A stretch of DNA of 64,000 nucleotides from Bemisia tabaci (GCF_918797505.1 NC_092801.1:10478001-10542000), one strand, 5' to 3'; positions 22,101 through 34,530 are shown, counted from the stretch's first letter. Program-made: numbers and translations. Notes: generated by a model from the sequence alone, not told the origin.

Positions 22101-25100
22101 TTGCCCAATTAACTTTGGCAATAGCTGATGTGACTTGGTTCCTTTCTGTTTAGAATCTTTCCGACTGGCGACTTGGACGGTCAACCGTTGGAATTCGGCG
22201 ATTTACCCCGAATCTCCACCGCGGCGGTGCATGTTCGGGGATCGAGCACCTCAACGTTTTCATGTAAACAACTAAGATGGCGGCGCATATTGCGCGGGTG
22301 TTTTGAATTTATGGATCGCGGGCAAGATCCTCACTTTAAGCGGACTTGAAGCAACCACGTACTTAATTAAAATTTACATTTAAATATTTTTATCAAGTTA
22401 ATATTAATTCCTGATAGTCGAATGAAGGAAGTTTTCTCCCGTTAAGACAAAAGCTGCAATGTCCCCGTTTATCAATGCATTCTATGAGAGAAAAAGTAGC
22501 AGCCAGAAGAATGAGTCTTGAGCGACCATCCTCAGCATTCATTCCTTCTTTTCAGAGATTTTTTGTCATCACTTATCAGGGATGTAAAATGAAATCTAAC
22601 ATAATATGAAAGTACACAGATTTCTTAGGAGGGGTGTACACCACCCATAAAATTATCTTATAATAAAATTAAGAGTTTGACTCTTATTTTGTTAAATATT
22701 GAGATTTTCTGATTCTACGCATTTCACGGCCTACTGAGCCTATTGCAGAAGTTATACTTTCATGAAATTTTACCTTATATGAAATTGCATGCAATTTTGC
22801 ATCTCTGTTCACTATGGAACCCATTCAGCAGGCTATCAAGACTGAGGCTGCTTTAAAAATGTAAATGGTGCTAGCGAGAAAGGGGTTGGGCCTCTAGGAG
22901 GAACATATTTTTTCAAATTAAAATTTATCATGAGGGTGAAAATTCTCACACATCAGGCAAATAGGGATTGTCCCCTCCCCCTTATTCAGTGAGAGTACTA
23001 ACATTTTTCTGGGACAATTTTGGTCAATTTCACTGTGAAGTGTGTCAGCAGCGCCCAACTCCCTCCCCGGCCCCCGCAGGCACAAGACCTCTCCAGTTAG
23101 ATTTCCCGGGTCCAACTGAAATGGCACAGCTACATTTAATCATTCAATCTAATCTTTCAAATCTACGTTAAGTCGTACGTTTATGGTAGACTTCAGATTT
23201 CGATACTTTTTTTTACGCATTTGCAAACATTTGTTTTTTTTTGTAACTGTCTTCAAAACACCAGCGTCATTGTCCGGTGGATTTTCCATCAGAGTCTACA
23301 CACTTAGACTCATCACTGACCAATTTCTCTGGAATATCTAGCATGAATGGTTAAAATGTAGATTTCACTTTGCAGATAAAGTAGCTGAGGGCCCGAAAAA
23401 AAATTTTCACTTATATTGACTTCTTTAAAGACCTTTCTGACCTTAAAAGAAGCATGTGGACTTTAGATCTGGCTGTGTTATAAGAGGCTGCACAACAGAA
23501 TCAAATTATTCTCTTGAGATAAATTCCTTACCTCTGAACTAGAAAAGCCATTGATTCAGCTTTGTTCTGACCCCAACACAAATAAAGCAATCAGCCCAAC
23601 AGGCAGCAAGCGTCAAGAGATATTTATGCATTTATCCTCTCAGTTATTTGCACTTGGTCTGGAAAATACTGAAATAATGGTTTATACTGCTGAGAGCAAT
23701 GGAATTTGTTGGATGTTCGACGTCTTACGCAAATATTGACACATTACGGCAAGAGGCCGGTGTTACCTTTGATGCATCAACGAAGAGGTATCACAAACAA
23801 CTTCAAAGTTAAAAGTTACAAAATCAAGCAGCGTTACTACATTTAAATTTGAGAATACTAGATATTCATACCAATTAGGTAATCAGAGACGTTTGGAGAC
23901 TTTTATACGTACATTCCGGTGGAAAACCCACTCCACGAAGACATTGGTACAATGTACAAGTGGAGTGAAACAGTTGCAAAAAGTAAACAAATACTTACGT
24001 TCGCGTAACGGTGAGCTTAGCTTATTGAGGCTAAAATGGAACGACTGAAACGATTAAATTAATTTTGAATTATTATTATACTATAATCGATCAGCACACG
24101 ATGCTTGGGCATGCGATCGGTAGGCTTGGTTTCGTAAACAAATATGGCGGCGGGCGGCGGTCCGTCACAACGTTGAGAGTGCCGAACCCCCGAAAACGCA
24201 CCGCCGCGGTGGAGATTCGGGGTAAATCGCCGAATTCCAACGGTTGACCGTCCAAGTCGCCAGTCGGCAAAACCCTTCTGTTTAATGCGGTCCAACTAAA
24301 GGTACATAACGATGGTGAAATACCCATACGATGTATCTTGGTTTGCGGTGTTGCAGATTTCCTATCATTCTCAATTTTTAAACGGAAAACTACTCAACAT
24401 TGATTCTTAAAAACTGTCTCGATTTTTCATCCCTGTGCTAAGCAAATTATGAGAAGTTTGATGTTAATGATGTTAATTTTTTTTCCTCTGAAAAAATAAA
24501 ATCAGGGGTGAAGATGTTTAAATGCTGCCAAAGAGATTCGTAGTTTGGAAGTTTCACCGTTCACATATTATCTCTAAAATTAACAGCAAGGCCTCCCATA
24601 GTCTGGAAAATCAGAGAATCCTCAGCGACCAAATAAAGTCGGGGAATTCTGCATAAAGCGCATTGGCTGGGTACCGTCAGCTAATGTCATTTAAAAAGCA
24701 TGGATTTTTTGTCTTTTTCAGTTTTTGCCATGTTTTGAATGAAGAAAATATGAGAATTGCAGTTTTTCCTGACTTTCCTTAACCTTCAGAAACAATCGCA
24801 ACAAGACAAAACAAACAAACAACAAATCACAGACAAAGGTTATCACCTTTTTGTGCCCTTTTCCATGATTTGAATCTCCAGATTTTTTTTTTTAATAAAA
24901 ACCAAATAGGATTTTTGTCTGGAGGTTAAGGGAAGTCAGGAAAAACTGCTATCTTCATGTTTTCTTCATTCAAAAAATTCTCTACATGGCAAAAACTGAA
25001 AAAGTGTATAAAAAATAGCTGGCAAATCAAAATTTGGGGGTTTCTCTCCCCAAATCTTCAAGATGGCAATTTTAGACTGAATACTGAATTCTGATATCTT

Positions 25101-27239
25101 TTTTTGCTCAAGAAGTATTGAGGTCAAATGTTCCCACTTTGACCTCCTCTCCTTTTGTGTCTCTCCAAAAATTTTTGGGTGTCTGAAAATTCCTTGCCAG
25201 TGCATTTTCACTGAAATGTTTAATTTTTTTTTTTTTTCTTTTCAGCATATGCATCCATATATTTCTGCAATGATAAACAATGGATCTCTGCACTACGACC
25301 ATGACAGGGATGGAACGCACACCCAGATGGCTGGTTGTGAAGCCAAATTGAGAAATCTTCAATATGATACCCACATCTCCATCAAATACCAATATAATGT
25401 GTTGACAGGTTGGTTTTTTAGTCATTTTTATCAACTATCCAAGTTTTTATGTGCATATAACAATAATAGTGTGAAAAGTCAGAGGAGCTTTTTCATTTTG
25501 ATCAGGGAAGTCCTAAAAAAGTCAGGGATTTTTCTATTGAGTCTAAACACCTTTGAGATGAGCACCACTGCTCAGTGAAATATTATGCTAATTAATATCC
25601 AAAAATATCATATCAAAACTGGAAGCATGTTGATTTAAAATTTTCAGTTCAAGAAACTTAGTTTCGACAGAATGTTTCCAGCCGCGGTACTCAGAGCTCA
25701 ACATTTTGGGATTATAATGTGTCCTCATTCTGCACACTAAGTAACGCATAAATCAATATCACAGCTTGCACATTACTTATTAAGATATTATAAATGTTTT
25801 TGTTGAGAACCCAAGTCCCAATTTTTCAATCGATCTTAATTAAAATCACTTTCTTCTGAAAAATTTGCCGCTTCAAAGTCCTTTCTGCTATCAAAGGCAC
25901 ATATCAACAATGAAACTGGAATAATGTGTATCCCAGTTGCGTTGTTTTAAGATAACCCCTCCTAATTTATTTTTTATGAGGAGACTAAACCAACATCATA
26001 GCGCGAAATATTTACGAAATATTCTACACTTAGAGAAGAAAAATCACAGAAGTTTTCAAGAAATGCTGTTCCTTTGCTATGTTTAATTTAAAATTCATGA
26101 GTGGATTTGCTTAGTACCTATCCTCTCCTAGTTAAGATGAGGTAACAACTTTGTCTTTTTTAGTTGTTTTTGTCTCAACTATCAGCATCAATGTAGGTTG
26201 ATTTTATGCTTTCAGTTTCTACTGATTTTGAGGGCAAAGCTGCATGGAAAGAGTGTTTTACGGTGAATGGTGTCATGCTGCCCACTGGATATTATTTGGG
26301 CATGTCAGCAGCCACCGGTGACTTATCAGATAATCACGATGTCTTATCTGTGCGATTCTATGAATTAGATCTTCCCGATGATCCTAAGGAAGACAGATCT
26401 CATATCGTACCTTCTGCATCTCACTTTGAACCACCAAGAGGTAAATTCAGTTTTTTTAGTCTGGAATATCCTCTACTGTTGTCCAGAATTATCTGAGATC
26501 TCTTGTAATAAAAGTTTTTGGTTCCAGTAAACATGATTTTTAAGAGATCGTCAAAAAACTGTTGTGACCATGTACTCCACAATAAGTAGACAGTTTTTTT
26601 TCCGCTTCTGTAACTAAATTCTATACTCTAAATCAGCTGAACATAACGTAATAATGCAAGTTCATTCTTTTTGTCATTTCCACAAGGAATATACAGATTC
26701 TACGATCTTCCTAACAGTTCCGCTCTACTTTGTTAATTTTGTGTTTTATACACATGACTGTGCCCTCCTTGTTTTATGTTGTGCCTCGTAAAGCAGGGGA
26801 AGAGGCATGTGATGGTCGAGCTTGCCTGATTTAAGGGATAAGAGATTAATTTATTTTGAAAAGTAATATTGTGTACAATTTCTCAACCCTTAAAGTCTTC
26901 CCCCTTTCTGAGTTTGCAAAATTCCTTCCCTTTGTTAATGTTCCGTGCTCAATTGTTTGCATTCAAAACGTGAGGACTAACCAGTGTTGCCGAATTGAAT
27001 GAATTAATGAATTAGAATTGATTCTTGTCCGAATCAATTTAAAGCCTCTTGTAAAAATGTATCCTAAAGAAGGTATTTCTGTTTTTTCAGAGCATGTTGA
27101 TGACCCTAAGCCAGGAATGAGTGGTATCAAGCTGTTCTTCATAATGTTCGTCTGTATGATCGGTCTCATCATCGTTGTCGTTGTTGGAATAATGCTGTAT
27201 CAAAAACATCAAGAGAATTCCAGGAAACGATTTTACTAG
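19156..27239 (+). CDS. LMAN2: VIP36-like L-type cargo lectin (LMAN2 family)
   Basis: Six coding exons with GT-AG introns: 19156-19291, 20620-20735, 21578-21775, 25246-25408, 26216-26440, 27091-27239, giving 328 aa (human VIP36 is 356). A signal peptide (about 1-26, ending NILA) is followed by an L-type lectin domain (about 33-255) and one membrane helix near 293-316. The cytosolic tail ends KRFY, as in VIP36. Ligand-binding features are kept: D109 in FGDGM, D140-N144 in IDTYSN, YDHD near 167-170 and GDL at 239-241. Cys181 and Cys218 match the family disulfide, and N162 in NNGS is the conserved glycosylation site. VIP36 cycles between ER, ERGIC and Golgi and binds high-mannose glycoproteins through Ca2+. 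Exon 4 ends with an unusual donor, GTTGGT. I favour LMAN2 over LMAN1 because there is no coiled-coil stalk; LMAN2L is an alternative. Confidence 0.95.
19790..20035. mobile_element. Decayed MITE in LMAN2 intron 1
   Basis: It contains GCAATGTTGCAGACTTCCTG and the inverse-type end AAAACATCGCAATCGACGC followed by CAAACTTTGGCCATTAATAT. These are diverged versions of the family that is intact at 50275-50529 and 63424-63678. Confidence 0.5.
20196..20365. mobile_element. Palindromic MITE, GGTGTTCGC-centre family
   Basis: The two arms meet at AAGGTGTTCG-CTG-CGAACACCTT near 20270-20291. Outward they carry CCATTTAAATCTATGGTAAA and its diverged mirror TTCCATAGGTTTAAATGG. Copies of the same element are at about 28575-28720 and 63800-63935. 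Open frames at 20061-20549 merely cross it. Confidence 0.7.
20997..21255. mobile_element. MITE, TCGACGGTGAAACTACC family (diverged)
   Basis: The left end CCGACGGTGAAACTACCCAA and the right end GGTAGTTTCAACATCGATAT are inverted. The size and internal CTACTCTCCGTCAATTCTTC match the intact 255-bp copies at 50275-50529 and 63424-63678. It lies in LMAN2 intron 2. Confidence 0.7.
21267..21385. repeat. 119-bp hairpin in LMAN2 intron 2
   Basis: GACAAAAAGACACAAAAAAT at 21267 is mirrored by ATTTTTTGTGTCTTTTTGTC ending at 21385, and the pairing continues inward through GGCTAAAATTAATAAACAC. Arms are about 52 bp with a ~14-nt loop, and only small mismatches (an extra base or so) are seen. It directly follows the MITE at 20997-21255. 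Confidence 0.85.
21908..24294. mobile_element. MITE, GGACCGCG family, split by a 2.1-kb transposon
   Basis: The left part (21908-22152) runs from TGGACCGCGTTTAACAGAAA to GGTTCCTTTCTGTTTA. The right terminus (TTTAATGCGGTCCA) resumes only at 24276-24294. Removing 22153-24275 plus one copy of TTCTGTTTA restores a ~255-bp family member. It lies in LMAN2 intron 3. Confidence 0.85.
22153..24275. mobile_element. 2.1-kb long-TIR transposon with 9-bp target duplication (MULE-like, non-autonomous)
   Basis: Terminal inverted repeats of roughly 110 bp begin GAATCTTTCCGACTGGCG at 22153 and GGGTTTTGCCGACTGGCG on the other strand from 24275. They are near-identical through GACGGTCAACCGTTGGAATT and ACCCCGAATCTCCACCGC. 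TTCTGTTTA flanks both ends (22144-22152 and 24276-24284). Long TIRs with a 9-bp duplication are typical of Mutator-like elements. No transposase is visible inside, so it is non-autonomous. Open frames at 24059-24327 lie in the TIR and are not genes. Confidence 0.85.
24306..24565. mobile_element. Decayed MITE, TCGACGGTGAAACTACC family
   Basis: ACGATGGTGAAATACCCATA on the left and GTTTGGAAGTTTCACCGTTC on the right are mirror ends with the usual internal TTGCAGATTTCCTATCAT. It lies in LMAN2 intron 3, immediately right of the nested pair above. Confidence 0.6.
24716..25002. repeat. Foldback element in LMAN2 intron 3
   Basis: TCAGTTTTTGCCATGTTTTG near 24718 pairs with ACATGGCAAAAACTGA near 24984-25000, and CAGTTTTTCCTGACTTTCCT pairs with GGGAAGTCAGGAAAAACTG. 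Arms are about 75 bp with a ~130-bp spacer. No coding potential. Confidence 0.7.
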
Positions 27240-29920
27240 TCTGTGCTCAATTCGTGTTATTTATTTTTGGTATGTGAATCCTGTTTTCTACTATCTAGCC
27301 ATCCTCACATCATGGAAATATCCTTTCAAAACTCAGAGAGGCAAATCGAATTTTCCTTTTTTAAGAGAATAGGATGATCCTCTGAACGTCCTATCTTGTT
27401 GCGCAGCAACTTAAGTTTGTTAGAATTTCATAACAGAGGTGCAAAACATTCTCACTCTCTCCTGCGATCTGCAGATCTTGGGACCTAAGGTGAAAGGGTA
27501 ACGGACAAAAAAAGATGTTACGAAAATTAGAGGATTTGTAAGCGTCCTAAGTATGATATATTGCAAATTTTGCCGTGAGGTAGGAATGGTAGTTTATGAG
27601 AAACTGTCGGCACTTACTTAGCAACTTTTTACATCCCTGCGCTTAAATGGTTAAATACATATTACTGTATGTTGATCAATACATCACTGGTATGTTAGAA
27701 GTACGGGGTAAATGAGCTTCTCAAGTCATTTAGAAGACGGGAAAAATTAAATGTAATTCATCAATAACTGCTAAAATCTGGAGTATTCGCCTATTCTGAA
27801 AGACATTTGTCATTAATGGATTGTTTTTTAGAGGTCCGTCTTAGACTGTCGGTTTGCAACTTTTTGAAACTGTTTATCCTAGTAGCTAACATTAGAACAT
27901 TTTTATAGATGGCTCTAAGATGTTTTTGAATTATGGGTGAAGCTGGGAATAATTGGAATCAAGTAGACACTCACCTGCTCACCAAGGTTGACATCTGCAC
28001 CATCTATAATTTTTTAAATACCTGTAAACTCCTTCTCTAGATAGTAATTCCCCTATTGAATATCTTTCAGAGATTTGTTATACCAGGTTGTACCTATATA
28101 TTTTTGGCGTTTAAAAAACTGAAGAGAGTCTTTGTGCTCATGTTCGGTTATCAGCACTCAACTAAAATATATCTACACGCAACAGCTGGCTAAAAATTTC
28201 ACTGTTCTCTGCTGTAGGAAAGGAGATGCGTGTAACCACTTTTTTTTGAGTTGAAACATAGCACCTAATTGTTCTATTCCAATTGGGTCTGTCACTTAAA
28301 TTTTTTGTCGAGTGATGCACTCTTATTATTAAATTATGTATCACTTTTTTTTTTTTAAAATTGCTTTCAGTGAAGTCATCCATAATTATTCTGTTTTGTT
28401 TTTCCTTTTTTTTCCATATATATCTTATTCATTTTTCATCTGGCAAGTTCTTGTCCGTGTATGATGGTGAAATCCTTTTTTTAGAAGAGAAGAAGAAGAA
28501 AACATTGTTTTTTTCTCTCTCGGGTAGTTGAAACAAGGATTGACAACCACAACTCCTCCAGTGGCGAAAAGTGAATGATCCATTATCGATACTCCCCGAT
28601 TAAAAGCAATGGTAAAAAATCTATTATTAAGGTGTTCAGGTGTTCATTGTGGACACCCTGATGATCGATCCTTTTCCCAAGGTTTAAACGGCAAATCACT
28701 TGATACATGCTTGATACACACGCCATGCCACTGAACTCCTCCAAATAAATAATCCATCCATTCTGTTGGTGCAATAGACTGCGACTACTGTACATGATGT
28801 AATCCCAATAAAGACTTTTCCAACTGCGTCTTGTGTGAGTCAAAAGAGGCTCTTATATTCCTTGATGCAATACAAAATACCAAAGGTGAAGCTTACAAGG
28901 CACTCTTCTCTCACAAAGGCTTTAAACTGCACTGTGAGGACTTTCATTTCGGGTGTGATTCCGTTATTCAACTTCTCGATCATTTTTAGATTAAAAGGAA
29001 AATAAAATGAAATTTTGTCTTTCAGGGGTCTTCATTGCTCTTTTTCTTGGTGACAATATTTATATCGATGGGAGATTGCACATGTCTTTTGAGTGTCCCA
29101 CGCAACCATGCGAATCCAGCGCTGAATTATAATAATTAATTTTTATTTCATCCTCGGCTCGTTTTTCGGTTTGTTAGTTTTTTTGGTTTTGCAACATTCT
29201 TTATCTTTTTTTCAGTCATTATCTTAACTTTCTCATTGCTCATGATAGTTATCTGATTTTGCTATCTAAGAGGTACCCAGTCACCAGGTTGTTTTGGTCT
29301 TAAACTTGCACATGTGTTATTCTAAATGACTGTTGAAGATGTCCCAAGAAGGTAATAACAGTGTGATTTTATCTGTTCATGTTATGGTTTTCATTGGGTT
29401 GTGCTCGCACTGTTAACATTGAATTATAAATTCTGTAATTTGAGAGTAGATTAAATTAAAAGCATGCGTTTTATAAAATCACCGCCACTGTACCTGGCAA
29501 GTCCTGGTTGATACATCTTCGGCTGACTCATTACGATGATGTTCTTTGCTGATTAAGAGGGAAAGCTAGGACTGGCAATCAGTTGAAGAATATGCTTCAA
29601 TGCAGGAGGGAAAACGAAGATTGATTCAACAAAATGGCTTCTCGGAATGTTTTTCAACAAACATTAACCACATAAAATAATATGGACGTTGTTTTTAAGT
29701 ACCCTTGTATTTTCACTGTGTGGGTGAAATTCAGAAAGTAAAACACGAAGTCAGAAAACGAAAGTGAATCAAAATTGCAGTCCTTTCTTCTATTTCTTTT
29801 CATGTGGATTTACCCAAGAGAAATCTACCATTCCTGAAAGTACTATTTATTGAAGCTGTTCCCTCCGGCATTGGAATTTTTGTGAAGTTATAAGTTACGT
29901 TAGAGTTTTTTTTGTAAAAT
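27240..29920 (+). other. LMAN2 3' flank/3' UTR and intergenic sequence
   Basis: No exon is seen. The first canonical AATAAA after the LMAN2 stop that I find is at 28807-28812, with another at 29001-29006; a 3' UTR of about 1.6-1.8 kb is possible. A GGTGTTC-centre MITE occupies about 28575-28720. The rest is AT-rich and featureless. Confidence 0.4.
28575..28720. mobile_element. Palindromic MITE, GGTGTTC-centre family
   Basis: GAATGATCCATTATCGATAC and AAGGTGTTCAGGTGTTCATT match the element at 20196-20365; the right arm has TTTTCCCAAGGTTTAAACGG. It may lie in the LMAN2 3' UTR. Confidence 0.6.
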
Positions 29921-30173
29921 CTGCCGTGCTAAGTAGAAACGCCGTATAATCAACTGAATGCTGCCAAATTTTCTCCAAGAAAATACCTACTTTTGAAAAA
30001 AGCTATGAATATTTTCCCTTGAAATTTGCAGACTTTTTAGATCAAGTTACGAGCGAAATTCCCTGAAAAATTGAAGAAGAGATATCCACAAATTTTTCTG
30101 AAAATTCGTGATTTGCCGAAAGAAATTTTGCAACGCCTGGTAGCTTATACGGCGTTCTTACTCAGCATGGCAG
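29921..30173. mobile_element. MITE, CTGCCGTGC family
   Basis: CTGCCGTGCTAAGTAGAAAC at the left and CGGCGTTCTTACTCAGCATG then GCAG at the right are inverted ends of a 253-bp element, the same size as 3569-3822. The flanks AAAT and AGAT do not make a clear duplication. Confidence 0.8.
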
Positions 30174-30885
30174 AGATGTAAACTAGAAAAGGTCCATCCA
30201 TCACCTCTGTTAATGTACAGTGTCTCTAGTTTTTTTTATTTATATTCTAAGGATGTCAGTTGGTTTCACTTGGGAGTATTTATTTGCACAAGGTCTGAAT
30301 TAAAAGAAAAACATGACATGTAATATCTCCAAAATTTCTTGTAGAAAACTATTCACACGTCAAACGTTCTCACAAGAGAAAACGGGTTGTAAAACGCTTT
30401 AATTCTTGTTATTTAGAGGCTCATTATTATTGTCATCTACTTATTCAATCCTACATTTGGGGATCTTTACTCAGTCCGTGCGTTTGTAAAATCTTGAAAC
30501 CACTTAATTTTTTTGCAATGATCTAAGAGAATATCATCCTGGAGGCTTTTGCATCCCCCCTGTATTCTTTTCCACCGGTATTTAATTTTGGACAGAACAG
30601 TCCAGGTAGTCATTATTTTAGGTATATTCATATGTAAAAGCAATTCCTAGAGGAGTCCGTACCTCGCATGATTTCAGTGAATTTTGAGGGTATAAAATTG
30701 AAAATGTTCTTCTACCATTCTTAACTTTTCATTCAAATTCTTAAAAGTCAAGATGTTTTCATGGGTGAATGGAAAAATCAGTTTCAACTAAAAACGCTAA
30801 CTGACAAGTCTTTTGTCTACAGGATTTTCTCGTGAAATTAGAAGTAGGAATTTCATCTTACTAAAAATCTCTCTTGAGGTCATAG

Positions 30886-31441
30886 GAATGAACCACTAGA
30901 CAAGGTACAAATTTAAGCAATCTGATACCTGTTCCATAACCAGAATTACACGTAGAACACGATTCACACAACGAAAATTACCGAAACCAACTCCTAACGA
31001 AGATATTAACGTTTTTATTTCACATTGATTCTGAGGAATTTGAACTGCCCCCTCACAAGAAACTCAAAGCTCTACGTGAGTCAAATCGCGCACTGCAACG
31101 GTTTCAGCAAGCTTCTCAATCGAGCAATGTTCATTTCCCACCATGTGTTGTTCAAACTATAAGCAATTTGCTATAGCTGAGCCAAAGCGTCAAGATTGAG
31201 GTTGCCAGATTTTTATATTGCAGAGACTGTCATGATAACGTTTAGCGCGCGATGTGAATCATGTAGAGCATTGAGTTTTCATGAGCAGGTGGTTTGAATT
31301 CAAGCATCAAGAATCATTAAATATCTTTGTAAAGAGTTGATTTCGGTAATTTTTGTTGTGTGCATCATGTTTTACGTGAAATTTTGGTTGAGAAACATGT
31401 ATCAGAATGCTGAAATCCGCACCTTGTCTAGTGGTCCATTC
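30886..31441. mobile_element. 556-bp MITE, GAATGGACCACTAGAC family
   Basis: The ends GAATGAACCACTAGACAAGG and CCTTGTCTAGTGGTCCATTC are nearly perfect inverted repeats. A second full-length copy is at 47313-47869 and a one-ended fragment at 53826-53946. The interior carries the mirror pair TACGTGAGTCAAATCGCGCA and CGCGCGATGTGAATCATGTA. No coding capacity. Confidence 0.85.
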
Positions 31442-33520
31442 ACAATAAATTTCAAGCAGTAATGTGGATTCATATTCCTTTTTTTCTTTTTAAAAATAAT
31501 TTTGTGATGTACATTTTGGTTTGGTTCATTTTCTTTAAACGCATCCTTGCAAGAATAAGAAGAAAAATAAATATTTTGCATATCAAGCCAGCCTGAAAAG
31601 GATCTCTTATGATTTTCATAATAATAAGCTATTTTATTGTTCTATTAATTGTAAATTTAAAATTTTATCCCCTTTGGTGATATGTTATACTACTTACATC
31701 GCAAAATTGAAACTAGAAAATTACGTATCTTGATTATTGCACAGAGTGGCTAGCAACTAGGAAAAATCAAGGAACTTCGTGAAGGTCAGGGAATTTTTTG
31801 TGAAGCAGGGTTCAACGTATAAATCGGGTCTGTGACGGGCCAGCTGATCGCGTTGCTCTGGCAACATTTTGACCACATAAATTAAGTGTCCTTATGTTAT
31901 CGTAAAAAAAAGTCAAGGAATTTCATTAGAAGAAGTCAGAGAATGATGTAATAAAATTTTGCTAGCTACCCTGTTGCACTTCAAAATTCAATTCTACATT
32001 ATTTATAAGTATGTGGTTTACCGCTTGGAATATTAAATGTAATAAGATGTGTGCAACATCGCAAAACCAAAATACTGGATTTTCTAGTTTCATAATGTAC
32101 ATTTTGTTTTCAAGATAAAGAGAACGCTTCTCCTGCCATACTTTTCTTACAATCATAAGTTCATCCTAGGGTATCTGAAAATTTTGAGCCGAGGCCAAAC
32201 AGTTACTGAATGGCTTAACAAAATGCAAAAGATACCTGGAAGAATCGAAAAATTCAAATGCTTCACAAGTTGAGGAGACCTGAAAACGTAGAACTTGAAA
32301 GTAGCTGGACTTATTGCATCACAGCCGTTTTTCAATATTTTTATCAGATGTAGTGAAAGTATGTCAGAAATTATGAGCACGGTAATCCGAGTGTTCGAAA
32401 AGATCAGCAAAGATTTTCAGGCCTTGCAATTTTTAAAAGAAAACTCAGGGAAAACAGAAGGGACCTTAACTTTTAGAAGCACTGATTTCCAGCAGTATTG
32501 CTCGTAAAAATATAGATCTTTATTTGTTATAAATCAGGGTTCTTTCAACTGAATTAAATTTTGCGCTTGAAAATTGTGTTCGGCTGTCAGTTTCCCTCCT
32601 TCTTTGCCTCTATTTCGTTGCATCAAAGGACAGAATATTATCAAATTGTGTTACACTATCAAATCTTGAAAACAATATCATAAAAAAATGTATCACAGTA
32701 ACTATCTTCAAATTTTTGAGTTGTCAAATGATCAATTTCTATAATCTGCAAATTAAGGCATCTAAACCTAAGGCCATTGCGGTTCCTGCAAGACAAAAAT
32801 TCTTTGCGGGGCAGATATTAACGCGTGTGGTCAAACTTGAAATTCAGCTTGTCAGAAACCATCAGTGGCTTTTCAAAATATTAATTTGCAAGTAAAATTT
32901 ACATGAATGCAGTAGGATCAGTTCTGTCAAGAATGATGAAAACCATTATTGTGTGTTTATCTAAGTCCTGTCATTTTTTTTACTAGGAATCTTGGTGCTT
33001 CAAGTTACGGCAGCTAAAGGTTCAGTATAAGACTCCCAACCTTTTTTTTTCTACTTTAATGGGACTGAGGATGTACATCGAACCAAATTTTACTTGTGAT
33101 TTATTTTATATTGTGGATAAATTTATGTTTTCATTTTAGTAGCCCTGTCGGCTACCAAAGTTGTATTAAGAAAAGTATGGGTAATCTCAACGCTCAACTT
33201 CTCTTCCTAAAAATGTTCTCTAATTACCTAAGCTTTTTTGAATTGATAAAATTGTTAATGATCTTGTATAATTATTTTGTAAGTAGGTGTAAACATGTTG
33301 TTATTTCTTTTACAATTTGTACAATTGTTGAGTGTATTAAATATGAATGGTGTCAAATACTTTATTTTGTTTATGTTTTAGTCCTTCTGTCCCATAATGG
33401 TCGTCAAGGTGTGAATTTAAGCATCATAATATTTGTTCTCTCTTTAAAATTTCACGCAGAAGACGATTTTGTGCGATGAAAATTATTGAAAGTAACTCTT
33501 GACCGAGATATTGGCGTTTT
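31442..33520. other. Intergenic AT-rich stretch
   Basis: A small decayed MITE at about 31742-31975 has ends AGTGGCTAGCAACTAGG and GCTAGCTACCCTGTTGC. Otherwise I see nothing. The 127-aa frame at 33096-33479 is low-complexity and hydrophobic, as expected of AT-rich DNA, and is not called. Confidence 0.4.
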
Positions 33521-33524
33521 TCAA

Positions 33525-33950
33525 TGCATAAATTGGAACTTTCCGCTCATAAAAAAACTATAATCTACATGAGTTCAATTTCACACTAAATGTCACTTTA
33601 ACAGTCTCTGAAATAGTCGCTTTAGTATACAGTTTGAAAATATGGCAACTTTAATTCTAGCACTTCTGCTAGGCTGTTGCAAGTTTTTTAGATTTTGTTA
33701 AAGGAAAAATCAAAATCACTCATTTAAAATAATTTTTCGATGCATAAATTGAAAATTCCTGCTCATAAAAAAACTATAATCTACTTGAGTTCAATTTCAC
33801 ACTAAATTTTACTGTAACAGTCTCAAAAATAGTCTCTTTAGTGAACAGTTTGAAAATATGGCAACCTCAATTCTAGCACTTCTGCCAGGCTGTTGCAAGT
33901 TTTTTAGATTTTGTTAAAGGAAAAATCAAAATCACTTATTTAAAATAAAA
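33525..33950. repeat. Direct duplication, 216-bp unit
   Basis: Two adjacent copies start at ATGCATAAATTG (33524 and 33740). Each includes TTGAGTTCAATTTCACACTA or its close variant and CAGGCTGTTGCAAGTTTTTT. Divergence is a few percent. Parts resemble the interior of the GACCACTAGAC elements. Confidence 0.8.
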
Positions 33951-34029
33951 ATATTTCTGTGTCACGAAAAATCCAGAAAAGATTCAGGAACTTCCAATAT
34001 AAGAATACAGAATACCTACATATGGCTTA

Positions 34030-34275
34030 GGTGCAAAACCACTTATGTCCATCGCATTGTTGCAAAATCTCCGCCTCTGTTCGATTTTTTCGAAGAGGAG
34101 CAAGCCTATTTTATAGCTTGAAATTTATGCATAATAATCTGCTAACAGAGCAGAAAAATCGAGGACACTTTAAAAAATTACATCAACTAGTTTTCAAAAG
34201 AAAAAATAAGGTCTGACAGGAAATATGCAACGTCGCAAACGGAGGTACGTGGTTTCGCACTTTGGCCATCGCTGT
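34030..34275. mobile_element. MITE, GTGCAAAACCACG family
   Basis: GGTGCAAAACCACTTATGTC and ACGTGGTTTCGCACTTTGGC are inverted ends; the interior has TTGCAAAATCTCCGCC and its mirror. Related pieces lie at 7990-8275, 35724-35790, 46040-46100 and 60215-60450. Confidence 0.65.
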
Positions 34276-34530
34276 GTTTCCATGTAGCTTGTTGATTATT
34301 CTTCATTACAATTTTTTTTGACGTTGTTGAGCAAGCTGCCTCAAGGATATAAGCTCCCGATTTATTGATGGAATAGGATCTCTAAGTGGGCACCAAAAGT
34401 TTATTTTGCTCTATCAAGCAAATGTTTTAGATTTAGATCGCACTTACCCTATATTGTAGAACTAACTTTATTGGTTTATTTAAGGAAGAACATTTTTGCA
34501 AGTCATAAAACCCTTTCAGTTTTGCTGACT

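Noticed and set aside
24059..24327. Three overlapping 60-78-aa frames on both strands
   Set aside because: They lie in the GC-rich terminal inverted repeat of the 2.1-kb transposon; openness reflects composition.
33096..33479. 127-aa hydrophobic frame
   Set aside because: Low-complexity Phe/Ile/Leu composition expected of AT-rich DNA, no membrane-protein family resemblance.
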